A stretch of DNA of 64,000 bases from Pinus tabuliformis (taxonomy: Eukaryota > Streptophyta > Pinopsida > Pinales > Pinaceae). The notes under the pieces are model-generated. The model was not told where the DNA came from. It did no database searches and saw only the letters and a list, made by a program, of their open reading frames with translations. The position numbers and the translations under genes are program-made. The stretch is taken from contig CM062819.1 in assembly GCA_031772625.1 (NCBI GenBank), forward strand, positions 825,075,003-825,139,002, in the 5' to 3' direction. Of this stretch, positions 1 to 11,559 are shown one piece after another. Numbering within the stretch: the first letter of the stretch is position 1; each line of letters starts with the position of its first letter.

Positions 1-1
1 A

Positions 2-1133
2 ATGAATTATGATTCTGTTTTGCTTAGATGTCTCGAGAAATCTGAAGCAGAAAAAGTATTGCAGGAACTTCACGATGGACCGACTGGCAGACACTTTGCA
101 GGAGATGCTACAACACATAAAATTCTATGTGCAGGCTATTATTGGCCAACCCTATTCAAATATGCACACAATTATGTAAGGAAATGTAAGATATGTTAGA
201 CATTTGCTGGAAGACAAAAGAAACTAGCCTTACCGTTACAACCAGTCAACATTGATCAGCCATTTGAACAGTGGGGATTGGACATAATAGGTGAGATCAT
301 TCCTCATTCTTCTAAGCAGCATAAATATATCCTTACAGCCACTGATTACTTCACCAAATGGGTTGAAGCAATTCCACTCAAGGTAGCCAACTCTGAGAAC
401 ATTATTGAATTTATAGATCAATTTATCATCATCAAGTTTGGTTTACCTTCTGCCTTAATGTTCGATAATGCATCTTACTTTTTAGGCAATGCTATGATAG
501 AATTTTCTCTTAAAAGAGGCTTTAAACTTAAATATTCTGCTAATTATTATCCACAAGGAAATGGGTTAGCCGAATCCACAAATAAGAACCTTATCAGGAT
601 TATTAAATGAACTGTTGATCAAAGTCAAAAGAATTGGCATAAATCTTTAGTGTTTGCTCTATGGGCAAGATCGAATAACTCAAAAAACCTCCATCGGCAC
701 TTCTCCTTTTAATCTGGTTTATGGGAAAGAATTTGTCTTACCAACAAACATAGTTATTCTCTCGTTTTCCTTAATTCAATTCATCGAAGAAACTCCTTCC
801 TCGTCTATGCAACTTAGACAATTACAAATCCTTAAACTTGAAGAGGAATGAGAAAATGCTAGAATTACCCATGCACATCATCAACAGTTAGTCAAAGCAT
901 CCTTTGATTCAAATTTTGTATCTTCAAAAAATTTCCAACTCGGAGACTTAGTGTTAAAATGGGATAAAGCCCACGAAGAGAAAGGTAAGCATACTAAGTT
1001 CCAACGAATGTGGCTTGGCCCATTCCAGATTGTCGAGCTAATAGGCCCATCAAATTTTCTGTTACAAGATTTAGCAGGTAAGAGAGAACCTCTACCTGTT
1101 AATGGGCAGGTCCTAAAGAAATATTTTCCATAG
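2..1133 (+). pseudogene. Ty3/gypsy integrase (Athila/Tat type), broken
   Basis: The 3' part of a retrotransposon pol gene. The first 65 codons carry the integrase zinc-binding region (an H-x-H...C-x2-C arrangement ending in KCKIC), followed by a stop. The catalytic core resumes at about 230: the first Asp lies in the FEQWGLDIIGEI stretch, the second in MFDNA, and the Glu in GLAESTNKN. Stops or shifts at about 199, 608 and 849 split the frame, and a C-terminal segment at 951-1133 ends in a VLKKYFP-like tail. The EQWGLDIIGE and LTATDYFTKWVEAIP wording is typical of the Athila/Tat branch of plant gypsy elements. The 5' end lies outside the window. The gene is not functional. Confidence 0.9.
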
Positions 1134-3219
1134 AAGATGATCTCTTCTGATCACTATATAGTATACTCTTTAGTTAATTTTTTTTTGAAATAATAATACA
1201 AGTTGAAAACATTTACGTTTGGTTTTACTGAAAGATAGTTTCTCTTTTTAATTTTGTTTTTCGCTTGTATAAATAAAAATGGTTATGAAAATTAATCTTC
1301 ATTCATGAAATAATTAGTGAGTGCTACAGCTTCAAAACTGCCTGTTTTTATGTTAAATTATCCAATCTTTGATAAAACTTAACTTTACAAAGAAATTTTC
1401 TTTACATCAGTCAGGAAAAGTATCAATAACAAAGCAAAGTTTCTCTGCGGAAAATCGAATTTTAAACTCTACAATTGTCATCCAGAAACTCTTAAGGAGC
1501 CAATGGTTCCCCCACTTAAGTAGCTTTCAATTTTAGAGTGTAATTCTAAAATATACTTTAAACTTAAAGGATAAGAGATCTCATCAAGAGTCGGCTTACC
1601 ATGATCATAAGATTATAACTAACTGACATTACCAATACTGAATATCAAAATAGGGTAATGGCTTGAGATTGATCAATCAAAAGACAAGGGGTCTCATCAA
1701 GAGCCAGCTTGTTTAGTTCATATACAAATCAAGTGAATGGCATTGTCAATTTGGCCACCAAACCAAAACATTGTCCTTTAAGAAATAAAAGAAGAATGAA
1801 TTACTTCAATAAAATAAAGAAAGCATCAAGTATACTGAAGAATTTATCTTTAAATTTGCATTCTTACTTAAGTGGGATACTGAATCATTTTTGGGTAACA
1901 GGTAACCCTGTCGAGGCTATGAACACTTGTTGGCAGCAGAGGCTCTACCTACGACAAATGAGTATACCAAAACTAGTCTAACGAGATTCTTTTGCTTTTA
2001 TCTTTATAACCAAGTAATGACTGATGTAGGTAAAAGGACTATCTGTGAGAAAAGGGCAATCAAAGAAAGATAGTTAGAGCATATGTTGTTTATTGATAAA
2101 CGAGCAGTACTACTTACCTTGTATTCCATGCAATTTAGTTTTATTTTCAAAACTATATTTATTCTAGAAGTTTTAGAAATTTCAAAAAACTCTCAGAGAT
2201 AACAGGTTCTTCCAAGTGAATAGCCAATTGTTGTGCTTGTCAACAACCCCCACATTTATTAATGTTAGTAGTAAAATATTACTTTAATAAATGGGGACCC
2301 TTTCAAAAAATGTATATACCCAAAAAATCAATTCTAGCATGTAGGTATTTCTTTTATTTTTAGAATAAATCAAGATATCAAACAAAACCTATAAAACCAT
2401 TAAAATGCTACTTTTTCTTATTTAGCATGAAATGCATCACAAACGATACCTTTCTAACCCACCACGATCTACGATGAAATAATCAAAAAAACAAATCTAC
2501 ATTCAAAAATGATCATAATGTTAGAAAGTCCTTAAAGCTTCTTTAAAAAAACTAAAGTCTCGCATCGCAAAATATAAAATACTTCTCTTAAGAGGGTACC
2601 CCGAAGTATTGCGATCTGCAAAATTGCAATGGTATAATAGCCTTCTTGCATCGCATTTCAATCATACGACACAAGCCTCAACCTATTATATGTCGATATT
2701 GCGAAATTCGATCTCAACCTAGACCCACCTTTTAATCTTTCCACCAACACGTGTAGAGGTCCATTATTCATTAAAAAGAAACCTGACAAGTGATGATGCT
2801 TGTTTATCGCATCTCGTATTTCGCACAAACTTAAAAAATGGTAATTCAAACAAAAATGAATTATGCGATATAGCGATCTGCGATATTGCTTTGCAAATCG
2901 CAAAATCACTATTATCGCAGTTTGAAGGCTCACCACCCTAGAAGATTGTTTCCTGATTTACGATGTGAATATTTATGGACATTCAAGTTAAAGGATAATG
3001 GATTATTAGTGGGCATTTATGAAGAAGTAATTGCATTTATGTGTGAAAGGCCATTTAGAGTGATTTGATATCTTCTTACGTGATTTCAAATAAAACACCT
3101 TTATCACCTTTACTGGTTTTCTTCATTGATTCATTCCTACGTTTAGTATCATTTTTATCCGATAAATTGTTCCTCTTGAAACTTTCAAGAAAAAGCCGCA
3201 GAACAAGGAGCCGAAAGCA
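1134..3219 (+). other. Non-coding spacer 3' of gypsy pol
   Basis: No credible gene is seen. Athila/Tat elements often have a long region between pol and the 3' LTR, and this stretch fits that. It contains a direct repeat of a TCTCATCAAGAG motif (about 1580 and 1690) and a short inverted repeat near 2250-2292 (CCCCACATTTATTAA against TTTAATAAATGGGGA). A section at 2560-2930 is rich in TCGCA/TGCGA words and may be a small inserted element. Confidence 0.5.
1576..1711 (+). repeat. Short direct repeat, period about 112 bp
   Basis: The motif GATCTCATCAAGAGTCGGCTT near 1578 recurs as GGTCTCATCAAGAGCCAGCTT near 1690. There are two imperfect copies inside the gypsy 3' spacer. Function is unknown. Confidence 0.6.
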
Positions 3220-4501
3220 ATGGTGAAGAAAGGGAAAGCAGCCGCCTCTAAGAAGTCAGAAATGACTCCTCTGTTCATGTATACCACATGTAATAGGGAA
3301 GTAGGGATGTCTACATGGGAGGTTATGTATCAGTTACTGGAGGAAGAACAACCAAGGATTCTTGAGACAATGATTACAGTTGATGGGCGTGATTCCTTTG
3401 ATGCTTCCATAACTGAGCTTGCATGCTCATTTCTGCACCAAATAGCCACACGACCAAAAATAATCCCCTATACTGACATGGTTAAGTGGATCATTGACGA
3501 CACTGATATATCTGACAGAGAATTCAAAATAATAGACCAGGAAGTTATAGGATATTTCACTCCAGATAACCTAAGGCTTATGTACCACCTACCAAAGCCA
3601 CATGTTACCTACAACAGGCAATTTTTTGAGAAATTCGTCAAAGAAAATGGGGACCCGGTGAACTGCACAAAGAATTGGTCAAATAGTGAAGAAAGAATCA
3701 AGAAAGACAAAAACGGTATGTACACCACCGCATTTGTTTGTTCCCCTTTCTGTTTTGTTGCGGCTATGCTCTGTCGACTATTTGACAAACCAGACAGTAA
3801 CAAATTCTCCTCAGTATGGTTGCCCTTAATAGATGCAGCCGTTAATGCAACAATAATAAATTGGGCAAAATCTTGTCTGATAATTTAGAAAAGGAGTATT
3901 GCTTCGAGGGTTTACCCTCCGTTTTTCCATGTGTGCTTATGTTATGGACGCTATTTGTTTTGGTTCTAAATTCCCTCTTATGGGATGGAAGTGGACTATT
4001 AAAGATCCACTTCCTATTCACATCCACCACAAAGACATGTGGGAATCCAATTTTGAACCACATTTTTTCAAGATTTGTCACAGGGTTATGCTTCCTATCC
4101 ATAAACAAATTTATAACCGAGATGCCCCCAGATTCTCCCAAGAAGCCGAGATAGACATCCTCCCACTAGCCCGATGGTGCGGGGAAATGACATTTACATA
4201 TATTAGAGTATTTGGCAACATCGCCTCTCCCCATGTTCTCCCTTTCTATGTCCCAGATAAATTATTGGCTAGAGAGATAGCCTATCAGACATGCAGTGAA
4301 GGAAGGATGAGCAAAACATTGAAGGAGTCAAAGAAGGCCATTTGGCCTCAATTTCCTGTATCATGTGGAGTGTTTGCATTACATGACCTTAGACATGCAT
4401 TCAGGGAAGTAGATAATATGTTGTCTCTACGATTACCTAAGTTCCCGGAAGACAATACGACCCATTCGGTATTGTCAAGGAATTTATTACTATCAAAATA
4501 A
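3220..4501 (+). pseudogene. Gypsy accessory ORF, N-terminal part, frameshifted
   Basis: A 222-codon frame starts with a Lys-rich MVKKGKAAASKK and runs to 3888. The apparent continuation moves through a second frame (about 3861-3910) and then a third (3899-4501), so at least two frameshifts have occurred. The joined product would be roughly 420 residues, largely globular, with many aromatic residues (such as the MGWKW and MWESNFEPHFF segments). I recognise no domain with certainty. It lies downstream of integrase on the same strand, where Athila/Tat elements can carry an extra 3' ORF. Function is unknown; it is not obviously an envelope protein because no clear signal peptide or fusion segment is visible. 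Confidence 0.6.
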
Positions 4502-4884
4502 AGATATTCAGCAATGAGAAGGACCCATTTGATGATGTTTTCTTACAGAAGAATACCTTCAAAGAAGTGAAGCATATGGCACAGATACTTTTTTATCAAG
4601 AGGGCCTTGAAGCATTTTATAGCTACAGAGAAAAGAGATTATCAAAGGTCCCATTGGACCAATTGTTAATTGAACCAATAAGGGAGCCCACTCCTAATGT
4701 AAGCATAGATGGTGACTCTAAGGAAAAATCTAAAACTAATTCTGGAAAGGAATCCCAAGAAAAATATGCCAAGGGATTCGAGAAGTCATCAGAAAATAAG
4801 AAAAAAGGAGTAGGGAATCAATCCAGGATACAACTGAGTCTGCAGCAAACACTGATGAACAGACTTCGACCATCAAGCAACTAA
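4502..4884 (+). pseudogene. Gypsy accessory ORF, middle part
   Basis: Codons from about 4510 (in frame with an ATG at 4567) encode an alpha-helical segment (MAQILFYQEGLEAFYSYREK) followed by a highly charged, low-complexity Lys/Glu/Ser tail ending at 4884. It follows the upstream accessory frame after a stop at 4501 and looks like the continuation of the same decayed protein. No known domain was identified. Confidence 0.5.
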
Positions 4885-5040
4885 AACCCATACTCTCTCT
4901 ATACAGCTGATAAAGCCTTAGGTAATTAATTTGGAATTAGAGTGGGATAATTTCACAGAAAACTCAACACAGAGGAACAAGCAGCAGAGACGCAAATGAC
5001 ACATTAGGAAACAACTCTGGAAATTATAACAGGGGGAACT

Positions 5041-6256
5041 GTGAATACTCAAGAAATAGAACACATTCCTGTTACCCCCACCTCTGAGATTGTTTTAAGA
5101 ATAGAAGAAATTCCCCCTCTTGATGTATTTTACAGCCCACAGCACAAGATCGTTGTTAAGAGACAAAGAAAGAAAAGAAAATTGGAATCCACAACTGCTA
5201 CCACTCCAGAGAATGAGCTTATGTATGTCCTCTAGAAAGACTCATCCACCGACACATCGGTCAACCTCACTTGCCTCTCGCAGTTTGCAGGTGCATACAC
5301 TACGACAACCATTGACAAAGTAACAGAAGTACAATTGTTGCTTAAAGAAAAAGAAAATAAAATTTTGTCACTAGAACAACAGTTACAGCAAGCCAAAACC
5401 AACCAACAAGCAGAAATACAATTGGCTAAGCTACAACAGGAGTTCCAACAAATGCAAATAGAACATCAAAGCAGCTTGGCAGGTAAGGAGGCACAGATAC
5501 AGAGCATAACATATCTGCATAAGGACACCCAAAGATCGATCAGTTTGTCACCGAAGCACTCAGCCTCAACTCCCAGCTCACACACCAAAAAGAATTGCTA
5601 TGCCAAAAAATCTTGCAGTGGAACTCTCACTGCGAAAGAAGCGACAAGTTAACAAGCCAAGTTGTGGAAATGCGACTTGAATATGATGAAATTTTTAAAA
5701 AGGTTTCAGATTTCATAACTTGAAAAAATTATGAGAATGGGAGAAGAGTTGACATGCCCAAATTGGATGAATCACACAAGGAGATCTTATTTGCAAGTTG
5801 GGGTTCTCGTCTCAAAGAGGCAGAGCAGGCAACAGAGGATGCAGCAGCAGCGGCAAATAGCGTCATTGAAAGTGTAAATGAAAATTTGCATAGTGTTAAT
5901 CTTGTGGCAGAGATCACTCCTGGTTTCCTTCTGAATGCAAAACAACTCGAATTAGAGTGGAAACTGGCAGCAGAAGAAAGAACAGAAGCAATTAGGCAAG
6001 TGACCAGGTTAAACTGGGAGACATATTGGCAATATCTGGTAAAACCAAACAGCCAGTGTATGACCCTAAAATGCTTAATTGTTTCTACCGAGAAAATGGT
6101 GCCAGTGCTCATCAATGTCATGTTTATAGGACAACTGAAAGCCAAAGTCAGCGAACCTACACTCCTCAAGACCATGCTAGATATTTGCGATCTAAAAGAT
6201 CGAAGGAAGGATTAGTCATTATGCACATCTCTATTTTTGTTTTATTTTGCTTGAAT
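5041..6256 (+). pseudogene. Gypsy accessory ORF, coiled-coil C-terminal part
   Basis: Three frames form the remains of a single protein. 5041-5235 includes a basic KRQRKKRK cluster that could be a nuclear localisation signal. 5335-5652 is a Gln/Glu/Leu-rich coiled coil (LLLKEKENKILSLEQQLQQA and onward). 5754 to about 6256 is Ala/Glu-rich helix and then, in a shifted frame from about 6026, a short tail with spaced Cys and His residues (LNCFYRENGASAHQCHVY). Two stops and several frameshifts make it a pseudogene. A basic cluster, coiled coil and Cys/His tail would suit a nucleic-acid-binding or oligomerising accessory protein; that is inference. Confidence 0.5.
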
Positions 6257-7320
6257 TGAGCAAGGTCATCTAAACCTCCTCAACTTATTTTATAATAATC
6301 TATTTTTATTTTCATAATTTAGTATTTAAAACCCTCTCATGCATTTAGAAAGGAGTCCAGAAATTTTATCAGAAACATTCTTCAGAACATGCACTTTTGT
6401 CCCCTTGAAGAAGTTCTGCTGAAATTAATGGAACGGGATCTATTTTCTACTTGAATTTGACATCTTCTACTGAAATTGCACTTTCGTACTCTTAGATGAT
6501 GTTGGATGATTTGAAAGTAGATCAATATTGTTGGAGCACATGAGTAGAACATATTATAAATGGTATTTTTATCTCTTAATTTTTTTTACTTATGCGTCAA
6601 GCAATACATTATTTTCAAATTGTTTATGTATGAAAGTTTGAATTTTTTATTGCCTTTATTGCACTATTGTATTATGATGATTTATAGTTTATGCTAAATA
6701 CATGAATGATTTTTATGCGATATATCTCTCATATCGTTTCGGCTTACTTTTATACGAAACGATCATTGTTAAACGGATTCACTTCTTATCGTAATTGAAT
6801 GATCTTTATTATCAATTACTTTCAGACATCATTTTAGATTGCATATATCATGTTACTCCCGGGATAGTCACAATTAGATAAATATTTTTTATTAGGACAA
6901 ATTGCACATGATTATTAGTTAAATTAGATTAGTTTGAGGCTAAGTATTACCCCAAAAATTTCAAAACATTATCCTGTTAGCACAAGCATAAAAATAGATT
7001 GGGAAACTGGTCCCATCATCCCCAGTCGGAGCCACTATTCCAAACGGCAAAGAAGTTGTCCCAAGGTCCGGACCGGGTGGTTATTCCCCTTGTTGGCGCA
7101 ACAATTTTCGAGCCTTCAACAAGTCCCTAACCCCATTTCCCTACTCATTGGCCAGATGAGAGGTACTTCAAATGAGTCCCAGACTGCATGGGTAGGATGC
7201 CTCGACAGGAGAACCACTCATCCTATCCATAAGTCGCCACGAGGTATCACAGGGGAAGGTTGAACCATTCACCCTGTACACATCGCACCATTAGGGGAGG
7301 GTGAGTCGCCCTATGGTCTC
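6257..7320. other. No gene; probable 3' UTR/LTR debris
   Basis: An AT-rich stretch follows the accessory ORF (6257-6930), then GC-richer sequence (6931-7320) that lies just downstream of the minus-strand copia pol. Either could contain LTR sequence: on the minus strand a TGTTGAAGGCTCG start and a GTGCTAACA end bracket about 6977-7124. No second copy is present to prove it. No reading frame with recognisable similarity was seen. Confidence 0.4.
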
Positions 7321-7329
7321 TTGTTGCTC

Positions 7330-8525
7330 CAAGAAGTACCACAAGCCCCCCGGAGCTCCCAGAGCTCAATGCATGCATCATGCAGGACCCTCATAAGAGG
7401 GTCTCTCAAGGACTCCAAGTCGTTCAGGAAAGTCACAAATTTGACCTTTCCTCGGGGCTTCACCAGAATGTCTGCGACCTGTACATCAGTCTCAATGCGA
7501 TGGAGCCTTCTCGCTCATTGATGTACCATATCCCAAATAAGGTAGTATCTAATGTCTATATGTTGGAGCAATTATAGAATACGGGATTCCTCAATAGTCG
7601 AATCCCCCTCTGGTTGACACAGAAGATCACAGTGGTATCCATCATGTGTATAAACAGCTCACTGGAGAGCTTCCACAACCAGGCAGCTTCACACAAGGTC
7701 GTACTCATAGCTATGTATTCGATCTCAGCGGTGCTCAAAGCAACCATCTTTTTCTTCCTGCTCATCCAGGATATCGAGCAGAACCCAAAGAGAATCAGCA
7801 CTTATAAGTGCTCTTGAGATCCTCCACACTGCCTGCCCAGACAACATTTGAACATAAAACTTCATATTTCCGGTAGTGTATCTCAATCCATGAGAGATTG
7901 TGCCTCAAAGATATTTGAGAAGATTCTTGGCACCAATCTAGTGAGGCTCAACCAAAATATGAGCCCAACAGCTAACTGCAAAAATTGTATATGGACGGAA
8001 GTTCACCAAGAAAATCAATGCGAATGAGTTTATGGAACTCAGAGGCATTTCCCAAATTTGGTCTGGCATCACTACCACATAATTTCCATCGAGGTAGTCA
8101 CGGGCTTGCAGTTCACCATTCCAAATCCGAAATCCAACTCCCTGTTACTTTTGCAAATGAGAGGGTCTGCACCTGTCAGAAAGAGGTCGTCCTCATGAGG
8201 TGCTAGTATGAGAGGTCTATCATCCAGAACCTTCAAGCAATGGTTTGGATCGACTTCACTTCTAATGAATCTTAGCTTCATCTGATAGCTATCAATCCTC
8301 TCATATCAAACCCAGGGTGTTTTGCTTCAAGCCATAGAGGGCTTTCTGCCACCTGCATACAAGAGATTCTCGATCATGAATCTCAAACCCCTCGGGTTGT
8401 TCCAAACCTGTGGACCTGCTACATGAGGGGAATGGTCCCCTTGTAATATTTTCCTTCGGTACATCTCGAACGTTTACCTTCATGTTCTTCTTGAATTCAG
8501 GCGTCCCGATCACCATTTGACTCAC
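7330..8525 (-). pseudogene. Ty1/copia RT and RNase H, decayed
   Basis: Read on the minus strand from 8525 down. First comes an RT segment with EGFEIHDRESLVCRWQKALYGLK. Then the palm region (LGFIRSEVDP-like, then DDLFLTGADPLICK) at 8281-8100, where the expected YVDD reads HEDD. After that, in broken frames, the RNase H region: a WVAAKNLLRYL-like stretch (7930-7900) and SWMSRKKKMVALSTAEIEYIA at about 7770. The C-terminal IEIRYYLIRDMV and VADILVKP segments lie at 7560-7430. Stops and frameshifts are frequent. The order fits a Ty1/copia element in which most of integrase has been deleted between about 8650 and 8525. Confidence 0.88.
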
Positions 8526-8689
8526 ATCGGGTAGAGCCCCATAATAATCAGACCTCCGGTGTTATAGAAGAAATGTGTCAATTGACATGGTCCCTAATGG
8601 ACTTCCTACAACTTGATACAAATTTCCAATCCTGAACTCAAGAATAACAGCATCTTTGAAAATTCCATTTTCAAACACGTACCTTTCCA

Positions 8690-9395
8690 TTGATGAATGC
8701 CACCTTGAAGCCTTTGACTTCCATTGCCGAAACGGACACTAGGTTCTTCTTGACATCAGGTACACAAAAAACTTCTTGTAAATGAATCGTGTTATCATCA
8801 TTCAATTGAAGAGTAGCATTACCTACACCCTTTCTGGGATAGGTGGCATCTCTACCAAATTAGAGAGAGCACCCTTCTATCTGATGAAGTGCCTTGATGC
8901 ACTATAATCAATAATCCATATTCCCAAAGAGTCTGGAGGAGAGGGTCAATATAAGATAGTACTTCTTTATCTTACTGAAAACAACATTTGATTCTTCATA
9001 CCTGGGATTCCTTGTTTTCTTTGAAGAGTCGACCATTTCCTTGATGACCTGCATTACCTGTCATTCCTTCGACCACTGAAGATGTCCCTGGAATGATTGT
9101 TGTTATCATCAAGTGATGTGTCCCTACCTTGGACACTCCTTCGCATAATGGCCGAACTTATTGCAAGCAAGGCATATGCCTTTCCTTCCACCCTTAGATC
9201 CGGACTTCCCATTGAAGTGATATTTTGGTAGGCCATCAGATGCTTCCGCTGCGCCACTCGGATATTATTCTCTGTTTCGACTTCACCCTTGGTGAATTTG
9301 AATAGTGATGAGGAACCCATTGAGTCTTTTTTCCTTTCCAACTGTCTTCGATGATTTCCCTTACACTCTTGCTTTGGCTTTCTCTTCACCTCAAC
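8690..9395 (-). pseudogene. Ty1/copia Gag zinc knuckle and protease/pre-integrase region
   Basis: On the minus strand the Gag C-terminus includes a CCHC zinc knuckle at about 9190-9145, reading C-LA-C-NKFG-H-YAKE-C, which binds RNA in copia Gag. Further on (8870-8690) is the protease to pre-integrase segment, with NATLQLNDDNTIHLQEVFCV followed by PDVKKNLVSVSAME, a hallmark copia sequence. The frame is interrupted, including a stop immediately after the knuckle. The GAG-to-pol order matches the RT/RNase H remains at 7330-8525, so both belong to one element. Confidence 0.85.
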
Positions 9396-9405
9396 GCTGA
9401 TACCA
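9396..9405 (-). promoter_or_regulatory. Primer-binding site of the minus-strand copia element
   Basis: The minus strand reads TGGTATCAGC directly after a CA dinucleotide. This matches the initiator-Met tRNA type primer site (TGGTATCAGAGC) of copia elements and places the 5' LTR on its higher-coordinate side. Confidence 0.7.
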
Positions 9406-9770
9406 TGTTAATTTTAGGTATGTTCTATGCTGATAGCAAATTTACTTCAATTTTCCATATTAGCTTAATATCAATTCCAGATTAGCAATCACATTTAGCA
9501 TGATAGTAAAATGCAAATAGAACATAAACATAAATCATAGAAGACAAGCCAAGACAAGACGACACAAAATGTGGCGCCAACAGGGACAAACCCCAAAGTG
9601 GGGAAACCCTTGATCAATTCTTCTTATGTGTCTTCAATAGTTCAGCAGAGAGATAGATAGTACATATACATCAGAAGTCAACATTTTGACTTATCAAAAA
9701 TAAGAGCAGAGACCTTCTCTAAGAAGATGTCACATGAGGTAGCTGATCTGGACTCAGGTGATTCCATCAC
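9406..9770 (-). repeat. 5' LTR of the copia element (outer end uncertain)
   Basis: Begins (plus-strand view) with TGTTAATTTTAGG next to the PBS. It contains a U5-like CCCC-AAAGT-GGGG hairpin at 9591-9603, beside a GGCGCCAACAGGG stretch seen in other copia LTRs. The outer TG end was not located and may lie inside or beyond the adjacent minisatellite. No matching 3' LTR was recognised near 7 kb. Confidence 0.5.
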
Positions 9771-9779
9771 CTTGTTGTA

Positions 9780-10447
9780 CCTATCACTGTGTTGCACCAT
9801 GTTGCACCATCATACCATGTCCATCATCATTGTGATGCACCATGCTACACTATGCATCACTGTGTTGCACCATGTTGCACTATGCATCATTGTGTTACGC
9901 CATCGTCACTGTGCACTATGTTGCACCATCACCATGTCCATCATCACTGTGCTGTACCATCGTCACTGTGCACTATGCTGCACCATCACCATGTCCATCA
10001 TCAATGTGCTACACCACGATGCACCATCACCATGTCCATCATCACTATGTTGCACCATGCATCACTATGTTGCACCACTGTCATTATGCACCATGTTGCA
10101 CCATCACCATGTCCATCATCCTGTGTTGCACCATGTTGCACTATGCATCACTATGCTGCACCACTGTCACTGTGCATTATACTGCACCATCACCATGTCC
10201 ATCATCATTGTGATGCACCATGTTTCACTATGCATCACTATGCTACACCACCGTCATTGTGCACTATGTTGCACCATCACCATGTCCATCATCACTGTGT
10301 TGCACCATCACCATGTCCATCATCACTATGTTGCACCATGCATCACTGTGTTGCACCACTGTCGTTGTGCACCATGTTGCACCATCACCATGTCCATCAT
10401 CACTGTGTTGCACCATGCTGCACTATGCATCACTGTGTTGCACCACT
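9780..10447. repeat. CAT/CAC-rich minisatellite with long open frames
   Basis: An irregular tandem array built from GCACCATCACCATGTCCATCATCA-like words (about nine copies, at 32-110 bp spacing) alternating with TTGCACCATG and TATGCATCACTG words. It keeps all three plus-strand frames nearly free of stops for about 650 bp, producing His/Cys/Met-rich peptide translations (HHHHVHHH, PSPCPSS, ITMSII). I treat these frames as composition artefacts rather than genes: the peptides are pure repeat and no flanking coding signal exists. Confidence 0.85.
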
Positions 10448-11027
10448 GATGTAACCTTCATTGGGATCATGATCATCAACTCCAAGATCATATCTTGTGC
10501 CTGTGCGTTACTGTAAAGTGAGACGATGTATTGTATCAAGGCTAAGGTTGTTACTATTCTTGGAAGTATATCAAGACTGCATCATACTAGATCCGAATGA
10601 TACCTCTTGAGACTGTCTGTCTCCATTCATAGGTATGCCTAAGATCTCTTGTACATCTCTGAGACATATTACACCATTAGAGTTATGGCAAGGTTGTAAT
10701 ACATATACATATACATGTACATAGTCTGTTGTTCACTGACTAGTCTTCACCATGATCAACGTATGTCATGACTGTTGTTAGATCATTGTTATACTAAGAT
10801 AGATATGTCGAGAATATCAACATGTTGTTGCGTCCTTACACATGGTCATGACTGCACCTAAACCCAAGACATTGGTGTTATCAATATCCTTCTGCGGCTC
10901 TTTGTTTTTAGGACAACATAAAGACTTCTTTTGGACAGTGTTTAAGGCTTGCTAGAACACCATCTCATGACAACGTATAAATCCTTATTGATTGCGGCTT
11001 GGACACTGTGTTTAGGACGCGTATAGT
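10448..11027. other. No gene seen between two minisatellites
   Basis: AT-rich non-coding sequence linking the CAT-rich array to the 31-bp array. Only a short ATACATATACAT-like simple run near 10700 stands out. It may belong to the same repeat unit as its neighbours. Confidence 0.5.
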
Positions 11028-11264
11028 TTAGGCATCCCTTCCATGACAGTGTATAGGATTTAGGCTTCCTTAATATGACATCATATAGGATTAGGCTTCC
11101 ATAACATGACAGCGTATAGGATTAGGCTTCCATAACATGACAACATATAGGATTAGACTTCCATAACATCGTATAGGAATATGCTTCCATAACATGACAA
11201 CATATAGGATTAGGGTTCCATAACATGACAACATATAGGATTATGCTTCCATAACAGTGTATAT
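11028..11264 (+). repeat. 31-bp minisatellite, about 7-8 copies
   Basis: Tandem copies of a 31-bp unit around ATAGGATTAGGCTTCC plus ATAACATGACAACAT. Copies differ by a few substitutions and one is shortened by a few bases. No coding potential was found. Confidence 0.85.
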
Positions 11265-11559
11265 TCTTAGTGACTTTTCCTTCCACCAAAACCCAAATGA
11301 GTGGATAGGAAAAGATCACATGAATTGAGTGACAAATGACTTGCAAGACACCTCCTTTTATAGTAAAACATTGAGAACATGTGGGGTTTATTTGGTTGCT
11401 GGCTGACCTTGACGAAATGTCTTATAACACAAATAAATTCATAACTCCATGAATACTTATCGGAATCGGATGATCTTTAGATCAATCCTACACCTCTCGA
11501 TGAGAGGGATCCAAGAAAAATATCAATTTCCATAGATAAGATGACCCACATGGATTTTG

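Noticed and set aside
3220-4501. Reading the gypsy accessory frames as an envelope gene
   Set aside because: No convincing signal peptide, furin-type site, fusion segment or membrane anchor is visible; position alone is not enough.
9727-10516. Three overlapping long plus-strand frames (up to 240 codons)
   Set aside because: They are translations of a CAT/CAC-rich minisatellite in every frame, with no unique protein sequence or coding signals.
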